This document shows, piece after piece, positions 18,397 to 28,385 of a stretch of 64,000 nucleotides of DNA. The translations under genes were made by a program, and so were the position numbers. A model generated the notes under the pieces. It did no database searches. It saw nothing but the letters and a program-made list of their open reading frames with translations, and was not told the origin of the DNA. How positions within the stretch are numbered: position 1 is the stretch's first letter; every line of letters begins with the position of its first letter. The stretch is taken from contig NZ_JALNYS010000008.1 of assembly GCF_023229695.1 (NCBI RefSeq), forward strand, positions 62,001-126,000, written 5' to 3'. This DNA comes from Sulfuricurvum sp. (GTDB taxonomy: Bacteria > Campylobacterota > Campylobacteria > Campylobacterales > Sulfurimonadaceae).

Positions 18397-19680
18397 ATGA
18401 GCATTGAACACTCTCAGAGCGCTTTTGAAAAAGCCCAACAATTGATTCCAGGCGGCGTAAACTCCCCTGTTCGTGCCTTTAAAAGTGTCGGCGGTATCCC
18501 CCGCTTCATTGCAAGCGGAGAGGGTGGATATCTGATTGATATCGATAACAACCGTTATGTGGACTATGTTCAGAGCTGGGGGCCGTTGATTTTCGGTCAC
18601 CGCGACGAAAGCATTGAAAATGCCGTTATTGATGCGGTTAAACGGGGATTGAGCTTTGGAGCGCCGACGGAAGCTGAGAGTGAGCTGGCCGAGTTGATCA
18701 TCTCCATTTACGATTCCATCGAAAAAATCCGCTTTGTGAGTAGCGGTACCGAAGCGGTCATGAGTGCGATCCGTCTTGCGCGCGGTTTTACGGGGCGTGA
18801 CGATATCGTGAAATTCACCGGGTGCTACCACGGTCACAGCGATGCGCTTTTGGTTCAGGCAGGTTCGGGGGCGGTGACGTTCGGTACGCCGAGTTCACCG
18901 GGGGTTCCGGCCGATTTTACGAAGCACACCCTGTTGGCCGAATACAATAACATCGACTCGGTTCGCCAATGTTTCGCCGACAGCCCGGGAATCGCCTGTG
19001 TTATCATCGAGCCCATAGCCGGGAATATGGGTCTCGTTCCGGCAACCAAAGATTTTCTCGCCGAGCTGCGCGCGGTGTGTAACGAATACGGTGCCCTTTT
19101 GATTTTTGACGAAGTGATGAGCGGATTTCGTGCCTGCTTGCACGGAGCCGAGAGCATCACGGGGACCAAGCCTGATCTTGTAACGCTGGGCAAAGTGATC
19201 GGCGGCGGTATGCCCGTCGGCGCATTCGGCGGCCGTCGCGACATTATGGCTCACCTCTCACCCGAGGGGGGGGTCTATCAGGCGGGGACACTCAGCGGCA
19301 ATCCAGTAGCCATGGCGGCGGGGCTTGCGGCGATCCGCAAACTCAAATCCAACGCCCGCCTTTACACGGTTCTCGAAGAACGGGCCAAGCGGTTGACGGA
19401 GGGGTTTGCCAATGCGGCAAAAGAGAACGCCATCCCCTTACAAACCGATGTGCGCGGTTCGATGTTCGGATTTTTCTTCGCGGAAAATCATATTGCCAAT
19501 TTTGCCGATGCACTGACGAGCGATACGGACCGTTTTGCCCGTTTTCATGCAGCGATGCTGGATGAAGGGTTTTATTTTGCCTGTTCGCAGTTTGAGACCG
19601 GATTCATCTGCAGCGCAACGACCGACGCAATGATCGAAGAGACCATTGCCGCAGCGGACAAAATTTTCAAAGAATTATAA
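18397..19680 (+). CDS. hemL: glutamate-1-semialdehyde 2,1-aminomutase
   Basis: 427 aa PLP enzyme that makes 5-aminolevulinate from glutamate-1-semialdehyde in tetrapyrrole synthesis. Signatures: IPGGVNSPVRAF, SSGTEAVMSAIRLARG, KFTGCYHGHSD, FDEVMSGFR and the PLP lysine in TLGKVIGGG. The TATTATAATAT stretch at about 18355 is a plausible -10 region shared with the divergent tgt promoter area. It is followed 42 bp later by an AtpZ-like gene. Confidence 0.97.
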   Translation: MSIEHSQSAFEKAQQLIPGGVNSPVRAFKSVGGIPRFIASGEGGYLIDIDNNRYVDYVQSWGPLIFGHRDESIENAVIDAVKRGLSFGAPTEAESELAELIISIYDSIEKIRFVSSGTEAVMSAIRLARGFTGRDDIVKFTGCYHGHSDALLVQAGSGAVTFGTPSSPGVPADFTKHTLLAEYNNIDSVRQCFADSPGIACVIIEPIAGNMGLVPATKDFLAELRAVCNEYGALLIFDEVMSGFRACLHGAESITGTKPDLVTLGKVIGGGMPVGAFGGRRDIMAHLSPEGGVYQAGTLSGNPVAMAAGLAAIRKLKSNARLYTVLEERAKRLTEGFANAAKENAIPLQTDVRGSMFGFFFAENHIANFADALTSDTDRFARFHAAMLDEGFYFACSQFETGFICSATTDAMIEETIAAADKIFKEL

Positions 19681-19721
19681 AAGTGTCGGAACCTTGTTTC
19701 GACAGTGTATAAAGGATGTCA

Positions 19722-20021
19722 ATGGAAAGTGAAGAACAAAAGCCGAGGATAAAACCGATCATCGAAGGGGCAGAGAGCCTCTCTCTGGGAATTTCGATGG
19801 TAGTGGCCGTATTGATCGGTGTGGCTATCGGCTTGGGATTAAAAAAACTTTTTGGTATCGACTGGTTATTGTGGATCGGTGTTGCCATCGGTATTGCCGC
19901 CGCATTTATGAATGTATTTAAAGCCTACAGCAAGCAGTACAAAGAGTTCGAAAAACTGGCTAAAGATCCGCGATACAATATGGGGAAAAAACAGGACGAT
20001 GACGATGATGACGAGGATTAA
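19722..20021 (+). CDS. AtpZ/AtpI-family small membrane protein
   Basis: 99 aa with two hydrophobic helices (about residues 22-41 and 48-66), the GIGLGLKK-type glycine pattern and an acidic DDDDDED tail. This matches AtpZ/AtpI-family proteins thought to assist F1Fo-ATPase ion loading or c-ring assembly. Here it lies next to hemL rather than the atp operon. The ATG at 19722 has AAAGGA at ideal spacing, so it is preferred to the ATG at 19716. The 3' end overlaps the next gene. Confidence 0.75.
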   Translation: MESEEQKPRIKPIIEGAESLSLGISMVVAVLIGVAIGLGLKKLFGIDWLLWIGVAIGIAAAFMNVFKAYSKQYKEFEKLAKDPRYNMGKKQDDDDDDED

Positions 20022-20529
20022 AAAACCTCTTGCCCTTTTTCTAGGGGCACAGGGAGCCGCTTTGGCGCTGCTACTCCTTTCGACGCAAAGTTATCTCAAT
20101 TTTACGGTAGCGATGATGTCGTCGATGCTTATCGTGGCCGGTTCACTCTACTCGTACCGGAATATGATCCGACAACGCACTGAAGAGGTCGATCTCGAAG
20201 ATAACAAAGACATAATCGATATGATGGACGATCCTTACGATCTCTACGAAGAAGAGCGGATGGAAGAGATCACCGATATCAAAGCCATGATCAAAGCGGA
20301 AAAAGCCCGCCAAAAGGGCAACGTCATCCAAAATACGACAAAAAACGTTTCGGCATGGGTATCGGTTTACCGTCTGATTCCGTATGCGTTTTTAGTTTTG
20401 GGATTTATTGCGCTGCAAAACAATCATGCTTTATCGGTATTGCCCTATCTCGTAGGGCTTGCGGCGGGAATAGCCCTCGGTTACCTGATCGCGCGAGACC
20501 TTTTTATTTCACAATCATCGGAATATTGA
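20005..20529 (+). CDS. hypothetical membrane protein
   Basis: About 174 aa, with four likely membrane helices in two pairs (near residues 8-45 and 125-165) separated by a very acidic cytosolic loop (DMMDDPYDLYEEERMEEITD). The function is unknown. The start is ambiguous among ATGs at 19999, 20005 and 20008. AGGACG upstream favours 20005 or 20008. It overlaps the AtpZ-like gene at its start and the convergent 228-aa gene by 26 bp at its end. Confidence 0.7.
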   Translation: MMTRIKKPLALFLGAQGAALALLLLSTQSYLNFTVAMMSSMLIVAGSLYSYRNMIRQRTEEVDLEDNKDIIDMMDDPYDLYEEERMEEITDIKAMIKAEKARQKGNVIQNTTKNVSAWVSVYRLIPYAFLVLGFIALQNNHALSVLPYLVGLAAGIALGYLIARDLFISQSSEY

Positions 20530-21189
20530 TCATAATTTTTGTCTCTTTGACATCGGTAAAGAGATTATTCTTTTCCGCAAGCTGGCTGATTTCGGAGAGG
20601 TATTTACGGTTGATGGATTCGGAAATCACCTCAATGGAGAAGAGGGAGTGTTTTTCCCCTTCATATTTAATATGCTCCCCGACACGGAAAAAGAGACGCG
20701 TAACGATCTTTTCATTTCCGGACATAGAGAGGTATATTTTGTTCAGCAGTTTGATGAACAGTTCCGTTTGAAGACGAATCTCCGGAATGGTCGGGTCAAG
20801 CTCTTTGGTGTATTTGGTTTGGCTTCCGATAGAGTTGGAGCTGATACACAGGTCGATTAGGGTGTAAATATTGACCAATTGCCCTTCGGGCTTTTGTTTG
20901 GTAAACTGAAAAGAGGGGAGCTGATAGAGACGGATTCCGATCTGCTCTTCGTCCTCGTAACCGACCGTTATCCCGAAAAACTTGAATCGGCCGAATTCCA
21001 GTTCCAGAAATGTGGTTTTAAAACCGAAGGAAGAGTTGGCATACGTCGTGGCAATCTTGTAAATCGCGGAGCCATCAATCGCACCGAGAAGATACTGTGC
21101 TTCGGTGTTGAGTGAGACAATTTTACCGCTTGAGTTAAATAGGATAAACGGATTGAAATCAAATTCAATCCATTGCTGATCGAATGTCA

Positions 21190-21190
<1 letters not shown>
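20504..21190 (-). CDS. hypothetical protein with PAS-like N-terminus
   Basis: 228 aa. The N-terminus (FILFNSSGKIVSLNTEAQYLLG) reads like the first strands of a PAS sensory domain. The remainder has no recognised catalytic motif, though the helical middle and mixed C-terminus could be a degenerate histidine-kinase-like module. The start codon shares one base with the rpoD stop (TAATG), so it is translationally coupled to the housekeeping sigma factor gene. Confidence 0.7.
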
Positions 21191-23055
<1,865 letters not shown>

Positions 23056-23154
23056 GATTGTCGGAGGACTCCCTTGCGGTTTAAAAGAGGTGGATTATAC
23101 CGAAATATTTCTTAAGATAATGTTTGGGATTTTCCAATGTTCTTAAGATATAAA

Positions 23155-23370
23155 CTGACCTTACGCAGCTTGTCTAAACAAGTGCGAAAAGGTTAGTAAT
23201 CTCCCGCATCCGGAAGATGCGGGTAGCTTTAGGGGGTTGTATGGGTGAAAAGCGTCAAAAAAGCCAACTGCTTGGCTTTTTTAGCTTTGGAACCCAAGCC
23301 GATGCACGAAGTGCCGGCTGGGCCGTCCCTGCCACTTTACGGGCTTTGCCCGGAAAGTGCGTAATATCTG
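23155..23370 (+). repeat. MITE-like element, copy 2 (with internal insertion)
   Basis: 216-bp family member with ends CTGACCTTACGC and GCGTAATATCTG, flanked by perfect 7-bp direct repeats ATATAAA (23148-23154 and 23371-23377). Relative to the roughly 143-bp form it carries an insertion of about 80 bp (around 23241-23327) replacing the internal GGGACTTTAGTCCC arm. The insert includes the hairpin AAGCCAACTGCTTGGCTT and a second imperfect hairpin. It lies between rpoD and flgF. Confidence 0.9.
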
Positions 23371-23379
23371 ATATAAAGA

Positions 23380-23395
23380 TGGAACAAAGTTTGCT
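23380..23395 (+). promoter_or_regulatory. sigma-54 promoter of flgFG
   Basis: TGGAACAAAGTTTGCT matches the -24/-12 consensus TGGCAC-N5-TTGCT with one mismatch in the -24 element. It begins 9 bp after the right end of MITE copy 2 and 47 bp before the flgF ATG. Sigma-54 control of rod and hook genes is established in Campylobacter and Helicobacter. Confidence 0.75.
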
Positions 23396-23426
23396 TTATT
23401 CTTCCAATATTGCCGAAGGATAGAGA

Positions 23427-24248
23427 ATGCAGACCGGATATTATGCAGCAACAGGTGGAATGGTAACGCAATTCAACCGTATGGATACCATCGCTTCCAA
23501 TCTTGCCAATGCAAACACGACGGGGTTCAAGCGCGATCAGCTCATTGCGGGGGACTTTGCCCGTTTGTACAAAGCAGCGCAAGATGAGCTGCCGTTGGCG
23601 AATAATACGAAGGAAGCAGCCCAATATTTCAATCGTTCTTTAGCCCGTGTCCCGATGATCGTAGACGGATATACCGATCATACCCTCGGTTCGATGCAAA
23701 AAACCGACAATACGTTTGATCTTGCTTTGAGCAAAGAGGGGCAGTTTTTTGCGGTAAAGACCCCGCAAGGGATCCGTTTGACACGTGACGGCTCATTTAC
23801 GCTGAATGACGAAGGGAAACTCGTTACCAAAAAAGGGTATGAAGTTCTTCCAAGCGATTATGTGCAAACCCAGGCAACGATCACCCTTAATCCGCAGGAC
23901 GAAACGGTCACGATTGATAAAAACGGCCAGCTCGCTACCAATCTTCCCGGTTCGAATCAGATGGTTGCCGGTAAAAAAATCATGGTGGTTGAACCGCAAA
24001 ATGTCCGAATGCTGATCAAGGAGGGGGAGAATCTGTATCTCCCGGATCCGAATGATCCATTGACGCCGGCGACGCAATCCGGCAGTGTTATGCAGGGGTT
24101 TGTCGAAAAAAGCAATGTCAATACCGTCAACGAGATGGTTGCGCTGATCGAGGCCAACCGTCTTGTCGGAATGTATCAAAAAGCGATGGACGCGCAGATG
24201 AATGATATGAATAACGATGCTATTCAAAAAATAGCCGGTAAAAACTAA
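23427..24248 (+). CDS. flgF: flagellar basal-body rod protein FlgF-type
   Basis: 273 aa rod protein of the FlgE/F/G family. The N-terminal rod motif is ASNLANANTTGFKRDQ, the central fold has LTRDGSFTLN, and the C-terminal helix is VEKSNVNTVNEMVALIEANR, where rod subunits pack. It is preceded by a sigma-54 promoter and followed 13 bp later by flgG. The pair builds the distal rod. FlgF is chosen over FlgG by order and by the less canonical N-terminus. Confidence 0.9.
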   Translation: MQTGYYAATGGMVTQFNRMDTIASNLANANTTGFKRDQLIAGDFARLYKAAQDELPLANNTKEAAQYFNRSLARVPMIVDGYTDHTLGSMQKTDNTFDLALSKEGQFFAVKTPQGIRLTRDGSFTLNDEGKLVTKKGYEVLPSDYVQTQATITLNPQDETVTIDKNGQLATNLPGSNQMVAGKKIMVVEPQNVRMLIKEGENLYLPDPNDPLTPATQSGSVMQGFVEKSNVNTVNEMVALIEANRLVGMYQKAMDAQMNDMNNDAIQKIAGKN

Positions 24249-24261
24249 GGAGACCTGAACC

Positions 24262-25050
24262 ATGATGCAATCACTTTATACGAGTTCTACCGGAATGTTG
24301 TCGATGCAGACTCAAATCGATACAACCGCCAATAACATTGCCAACGTCAATACGATGGGGTATAAAAAATCGCGTGCCGAATTTGCCGATTTGATGTACA
24401 AAGTCATGACCTATGCGGGTACCTCTACCAGCGATACGACCCGCTCGCCCACCGGAGTTGAAGTGGGTCTGGGGGTACGCCCGACAGCTATTAACAAAAT
24501 TTTTTCAGAAGGGAGCCTGAAACAGACGGAAAATCCGCTGGATATGGCGATCACCGGAAAAGGCTTTTTTAAGATTCAACTCCCCAGCGGTGCGGAAGCG
24601 TATACCCGTAACGGTTCGTTCAAGATCGATCAGAACGGTACATTGGTGAATTCAGACGGTTATACCATTATTCCCGAAGTGGTCATTCCGGAGGATGCGG
24701 TCAATATCAGTGTCGGAGCGGACGGGATCGTGAGCGTTACCCAAGCCGGCCAGGCACAATCGACACAAGTCGGACAAATTTCTCTGACAAACTTTATCAA
24801 TCCGGCCGGTTTGCATGCGATGGGAGACAATCTCTTTTCCGAAACCGACAGCTCCGGGCAACCGGTAGAGGGGACCCCCGGGATTAACGGGTTGGGGACG
24901 GTTCGGCAGGGATTTGTCGAGTTGAGTAACGTACAGCTTGTTGTCGAACTGACCGACCTGATCACGGCGCAACGTGCTTATGACGCCAATTCAAAAGTTA
25001 TTACGACCAGCGATGAGATGCTTTCAACGACCAACAGTCTTAAACGCTAG
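24262..25050 (+). CDS. flgG: flagellar distal rod protein FlgG
   Basis: 262 aa. The start is MMQSLYTSSTGMLSMQ, the rod motif is ANNIANVNTMGYKKSRAEF, then EGSLKQTENPLDMAITGKGFF, and the C-terminus is VELSNVQLVVELTDLITAQRAYDANSKVI. All are characteristic of FlgG, the distal rod under the hook. AAGGAG lies 8 bases before the ATG. Expression should follow the sigma-54 promoter upstream of flgF. A MITE copy begins 72 bp after the stop. Confidence 0.96.
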   Translation: MMQSLYTSSTGMLSMQTQIDTTANNIANVNTMGYKKSRAEFADLMYKVMTYAGTSTSDTTRSPTGVEVGLGVRPTAINKIFSEGSLKQTENPLDMAITGKGFFKIQLPSGAEAYTRNGSFKIDQNGTLVNSDGYTIIPEVVIPEDAVNISVGADGIVSVTQAGQAQSTQVGQISLTNFINPAGLHAMGDNLFSETDSSGQPVEGTPGINGLGTVRQGFVELSNVQLVVELTDLITAQRAYDANSKVITTSDEMLSTTNSLKR

Positions 25051-25122
25051 TAGCGGATCTTTTGTATGAGGATACGCCATAGCGCTCTTTCCTGAGAAAA
25101 TCGTAACCATCTGATCTCAAAA

Positions 25123-25267
25123 CTGATGTTACGCACTTTTCGGGCAAAGCCCGTAAAGTGGCGGGGACAATTTGTCCCCTGCACCCCCCCAAAGCTACCC
25201 GCATCTGTCAGATGCGCGAGAAAAACTGCCTTTTAAGCACTTGCTAGGGCAAAGTGCGTAAGGTCAG
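25123..25267 (-). repeat. MITE-like element, copy 3
   Basis: 145-bp family member in the opposite orientation to copies 1 and 2, with ends CTGATGTTACGC and GCGTAAGGTCAG. Flanking 7-mers CTCAAAA and ATCAAAA match at 6 of 7 positions. Internal GGGACAATTTGTCCC and a GCATCTGTCAGATGC hairpin are present. It occupies most of the flgG / chemotaxis-fusion intergenic gap. The remaining 140 bp before 25407 is AT-rich and presumably promoter. Confidence 0.9.
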
Positions 25268-25406
25268 ATCAAAAATATTTCTGCACATTCGATTGCCGTA
25301 TAAAGCTATTTGCAGTATAATGAAGCGAAAAAATATTATTTATTAATTTTTTTTAATCTATAATCTTGATTATGTGCATGAGACATTTTCTCAAAACGGA
25401 GTAGGG

Positions 25407-28385
25407 GTGCCAAAACGCAATAGAGCCAAAACGACACGGGTTACACCTGCCGTTGTTTCCAACTTCCCCATTGTCGGTATCGGTGCATCTGCCGGAGGGT
25501 TGGCCGCGTTTGAAGCGTTTTTTTCGGGGATACCCTTAAACATCGACCCCGGTATGGCGTTTGTACTGGTTCAGCATCTCTCTCCCGATCACACCAGTAT
25601 GCTGGCGGAACTGGTTCAGCGTTATACCCGTATGGTAGTGGTAGAAGTTGAAGACGGGATGAAGGTGGAGCCCAACTGTGTCTATATTATCCCTCCGGGG
25701 CGTAATATGGCTTTTTTAAACGGCTCCCTCCAGCTGTTGGAACCTACAGCCGGTCATGGTCATCGTCTGCCGATCGATTTTTTCTTTCACTCTCTGGCGC
25801 AGGATTTGCACGAACGTTCCATCGGTATTATCCTCTCCGGAACCGGAAGTGACGGTACTCAGGGGATAAGTGCGATTAAAGAAGAGGGGGGGATGGTCAT
25901 GGCTCAGACACCTGAAACGACGGAGTACGACGGTATGCCGCTCAGTGCCATCGCAACGGGTCTTGTTGATTCTATCCTCTCTCCCTCTGAAATGGCCAAT
26001 CAGCTCATCGTTTATACGGTCAATACGTTTGGAAATCATGAGGGCTACCAAACCGGATCGCAACCTAAATTTCACAATATGATGGATAAAATTTTTATTC
26101 TACTGCGTTCCCAGACCGGACATGATTTTTCCCAATACAAACCCAGTACCATTGGGCGACGCATTGAGCGGCGTCTCGCCATCCATCAGATTGAATCGAT
26201 TGACGAATATGTCAAATACCTCCAGCAAACACCTCTCGAAGTAGAGGCGCTGTTTCATGATTTATTAATCGGCGTCACTAATTTTTTTCGTGATCCGGAA
26301 GCGTTTGTTGTATTGCAAGAGGTGATCCTCCCCAAGCTTTTTGCCCTCAAAGCTGAAAGAGAAGTACTTCGCATCTGGTGCGTCGGATGTTCAACCGGTG
26401 AAGAGGCCTATTCGATCGCTATTTTGCTAAAAGAGCACATGGAGACGCAGCAGTTAAACGTTCTTGTACAACTGTTTGCCACCGATATCGATGCGCATGC
26501 GATCGCCATTGCCCGAAGCGGCATCTATCCCGCCGCCATCGCTGCGGATATTTCACCCGAAAGATTGAAACGTTTTTTCATAGCCGAACCCGATGGCAGC
26601 TACCGTATCCATAAAAGCATCCGCGATATGTTGATCTTTTCGGAACAAAACATTAGCAAAGATCCCCCGTTTTCCAAACTTGATCTTATCAGCTGCCGTA
26701 ATCTTCTGATCTATATGAATTCCGATTTGCAAAAAAAGATTATCCCCCTTTTTCACTACGCCCTCAATCCGGAGGGGATTCTTTTCCTGGGATCGTCTGA
26801 AAGCATCGGAGAATTTAGTAATCTTTTTACCATTTTGGATCAAAAATCAAAATTCTTTCAGTGTAAAGAGGAGATGAACACTTCACAGCGCACCCTCTTG
26901 GATCGGACACTTCTCAATGCCGGAATTACCCGCACCTTTGCTATGCGAACGGTCGAAAAAAACAATGTTGCCGAGAAACTGCCGCTACGTGAGCTGATGG
27001 AACAAACACTGTTACGGCGAATACCGCTTTCAGGCGCCATTGTCAATGAGCAGGGGGATATCGTCTATTTGCATGGGCGAACGGGGATGTATCTGGAACT
27101 TCCAACCGGCGAAATGGGTGTCTATAATATTTTGAAAACGGCTCGTGAGGGGCTACGCCGTGATTTGACCATGGCACTGCATGCCGCGATCTCATCCCAT
27201 GAGAGCGTTAGCTCCAACTTTTTGCACGTACAGAACCTGGGGATGACTCTGACGCTTCATCTGAGTTCGAAAACAGCTCTGAGGGAATCTCCGTTATACA
27301 TTGTCATTTTTGAGGAAGTCATACCCGAGCACTCCATCACCGAGGGGGCGATTGAGTATCCGGCCCTAGGGACAAAACCTACGGATGAGGGGAAACGGAT
27401 TGCGATGCTGCAGCAAGAGCTGTATGAGCAAGAGGCGTTTCTTCAAATTGCCAACCGAAAACTCGAAACCTCAAACGAAGAGCTAAAATCCTATAATGAA
27501 GAGATGCAATCGCTCAACGAGGAGCTCCAATCGACCAACGAAGAGCTCGAAACCTCCAAAGAAGAGCTTCAATCTCTCAATGAAGAGTTATCGACCGTCA
27601 ACACCGAACTCCAAACCAAAGTGGCCGATTTGTCGCATGCCAATAATGATATGAACAACTTGCTGGCGGGGACCAATATCGGTACAGTTTTTGTCGATCA
27701 TAAACTGTGTATTCTCCGTTTCACCCCCGCCGTCACGAACATCATCCACCTGATCCTCACCGATTTAGGGAGACCTGTAGGGCATATCGCCTCCAATATG
27801 ATGGGGTACGACACCTTTGTTTCTGACATACAGTCGGTTTTAAATACTCTGATCCCCAAAGAAGCAGAAGTACAAACGCGCGAAGGGAAATGGTATTCGA
27901 TGCGCATCCAGCCTTATCGCACTATCGAAAACGTTATTGAGGGGGCGGTGATATCCTTTATCGACATCTCCGAAATTGTACAGATGCGCGAAGAACTCCA
28001 AAAAGCCAATAGATTGAGCCGATTGGCGATTGTTGTTCATGACGCCATCGATGCCATCACTGTGCAGGATTTGGATGGACACATGCTGGCCTGGAATCCC
28101 GGTGCCGTACGGATGTATGGCTGGAGCGAAGAAGAAGCTTTGCGTATGAATGTGCGGGATCGGATCGCAGGAGCAGATCGGGAAGAGGAGATATTTAAAA
28201 TAAAACAGTTGAGCCGTTCGGAGATTTTGGAACCCTACAGTTCACAGCGGATTTGCAAGGACCGTTCCGTTTCCGACGTTCGGATAACATCAACGGCTTT
28301 GGTTAACAGTGCCGGAGAGATGTATGCCATTGCGACGACGGAACGTTTGATTCCGAAAAAAAATACAAAGAGAACGGATGCCTAA
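25407..28385 (+). CDS. CheB-CheR-PAS fusion sensory protein
   Basis: About 992 aa. CheB methylesterase domain at residues about 15-200: catalytic Ser in GIGASAGG, His in VQHLSPDH, Asp in GTGSDGTQG. CheR methyltransferase at about 215-480: RIWCVGCSTGEEAYS and DLISCRNLLIYM. A heptad-rich coiled coil follows at about 660-745 (NEELQSTNEELETSKEEL), then two PAS domains. No histidine kinase domain follows, although many CheB/CheR-PAS proteins have one. The GTG at 25407 has GGAG at good spacing and is preferred to the GTG at 25374. It overlaps the next gene by 8 bp, which encodes an HD-GYP protein. Confidence 0.92.
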   Translation: MPKRNRAKTTRVTPAVVSNFPIVGIGASAGGLAAFEAFFSGIPLNIDPGMAFVLVQHLSPDHTSMLAELVQRYTRMVVVEVEDGMKVEPNCVYIIPPGRNMAFLNGSLQLLEPTAGHGHRLPIDFFFHSLAQDLHERSIGIILSGTGSDGTQGISAIKEEGGMVMAQTPETTEYDGMPLSAIATGLVDSILSPSEMANQLIVYTVNTFGNHEGYQTGSQPKFHNMMDKIFILLRSQTGHDFSQYKPSTIGRRIERRLAIHQIESIDEYVKYLQQTPLEVEALFHDLLIGVTNFFRDPEAFVVLQEVILPKLFALKAEREVLRIWCVGCSTGEEAYSIAILLKEHMETQQLNVLVQLFATDIDAHAIAIARSGIYPAAIAADISPERLKRFFIAEPDGSYRIHKSIRDMLIFSEQNISKDPPFSKLDLISCRNLLIYMNSDLQKKIIPLFHYALNPEGILFLGSSESIGEFSNLFTILDQKSKFFQCKEEMNTSQRTLLDRTLLNAGITRTFAMRTVEKNNVAEKLPLRELMEQTLLRRIPLSGAIVNEQGDIVYLHGRTGMYLELPTGEMGVYNILKTAREGLRRDLTMALHAAISSHESVSSNFLHVQNLGMTLTLHLSSKTALRESPLYIVIFEEVIPEHSITEGAIEYPALGTKPTDEGKRIAMLQQELYEQEAFLQIANRKLETSNEELKSYNEEMQSLNEELQSTNEELETSKEELQSLNEELSTVNTELQTKVADLSHANNDMNNLLAGTNIGTVFVDHKLCILRFTPAVTNIIHLILTDLGRPVGHIASNMMGYDTFVSDIQSVLNTLIPKEAEVQTREGKWYSMRIQPYRTIENVIEGAVISFIDISEIVQMREELQKANRLSRLAIVVHDAIDAITVQDLDGHMLAWNPGAVRMYGWSEEEALRMNVRDRIAGADREEEIFKIKQLSRSEILEPYSSQRICKDRSVSDVRITSTALVNSAGEMYAIATTERLIPKKNTKRTDA

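Noticed and set aside
23217..23423. 68-codon ORF in the rpoD-flgF gap
   Set aside because: It lies almost entirely within MITE copy 2 and runs over the sigma-54 promoter.
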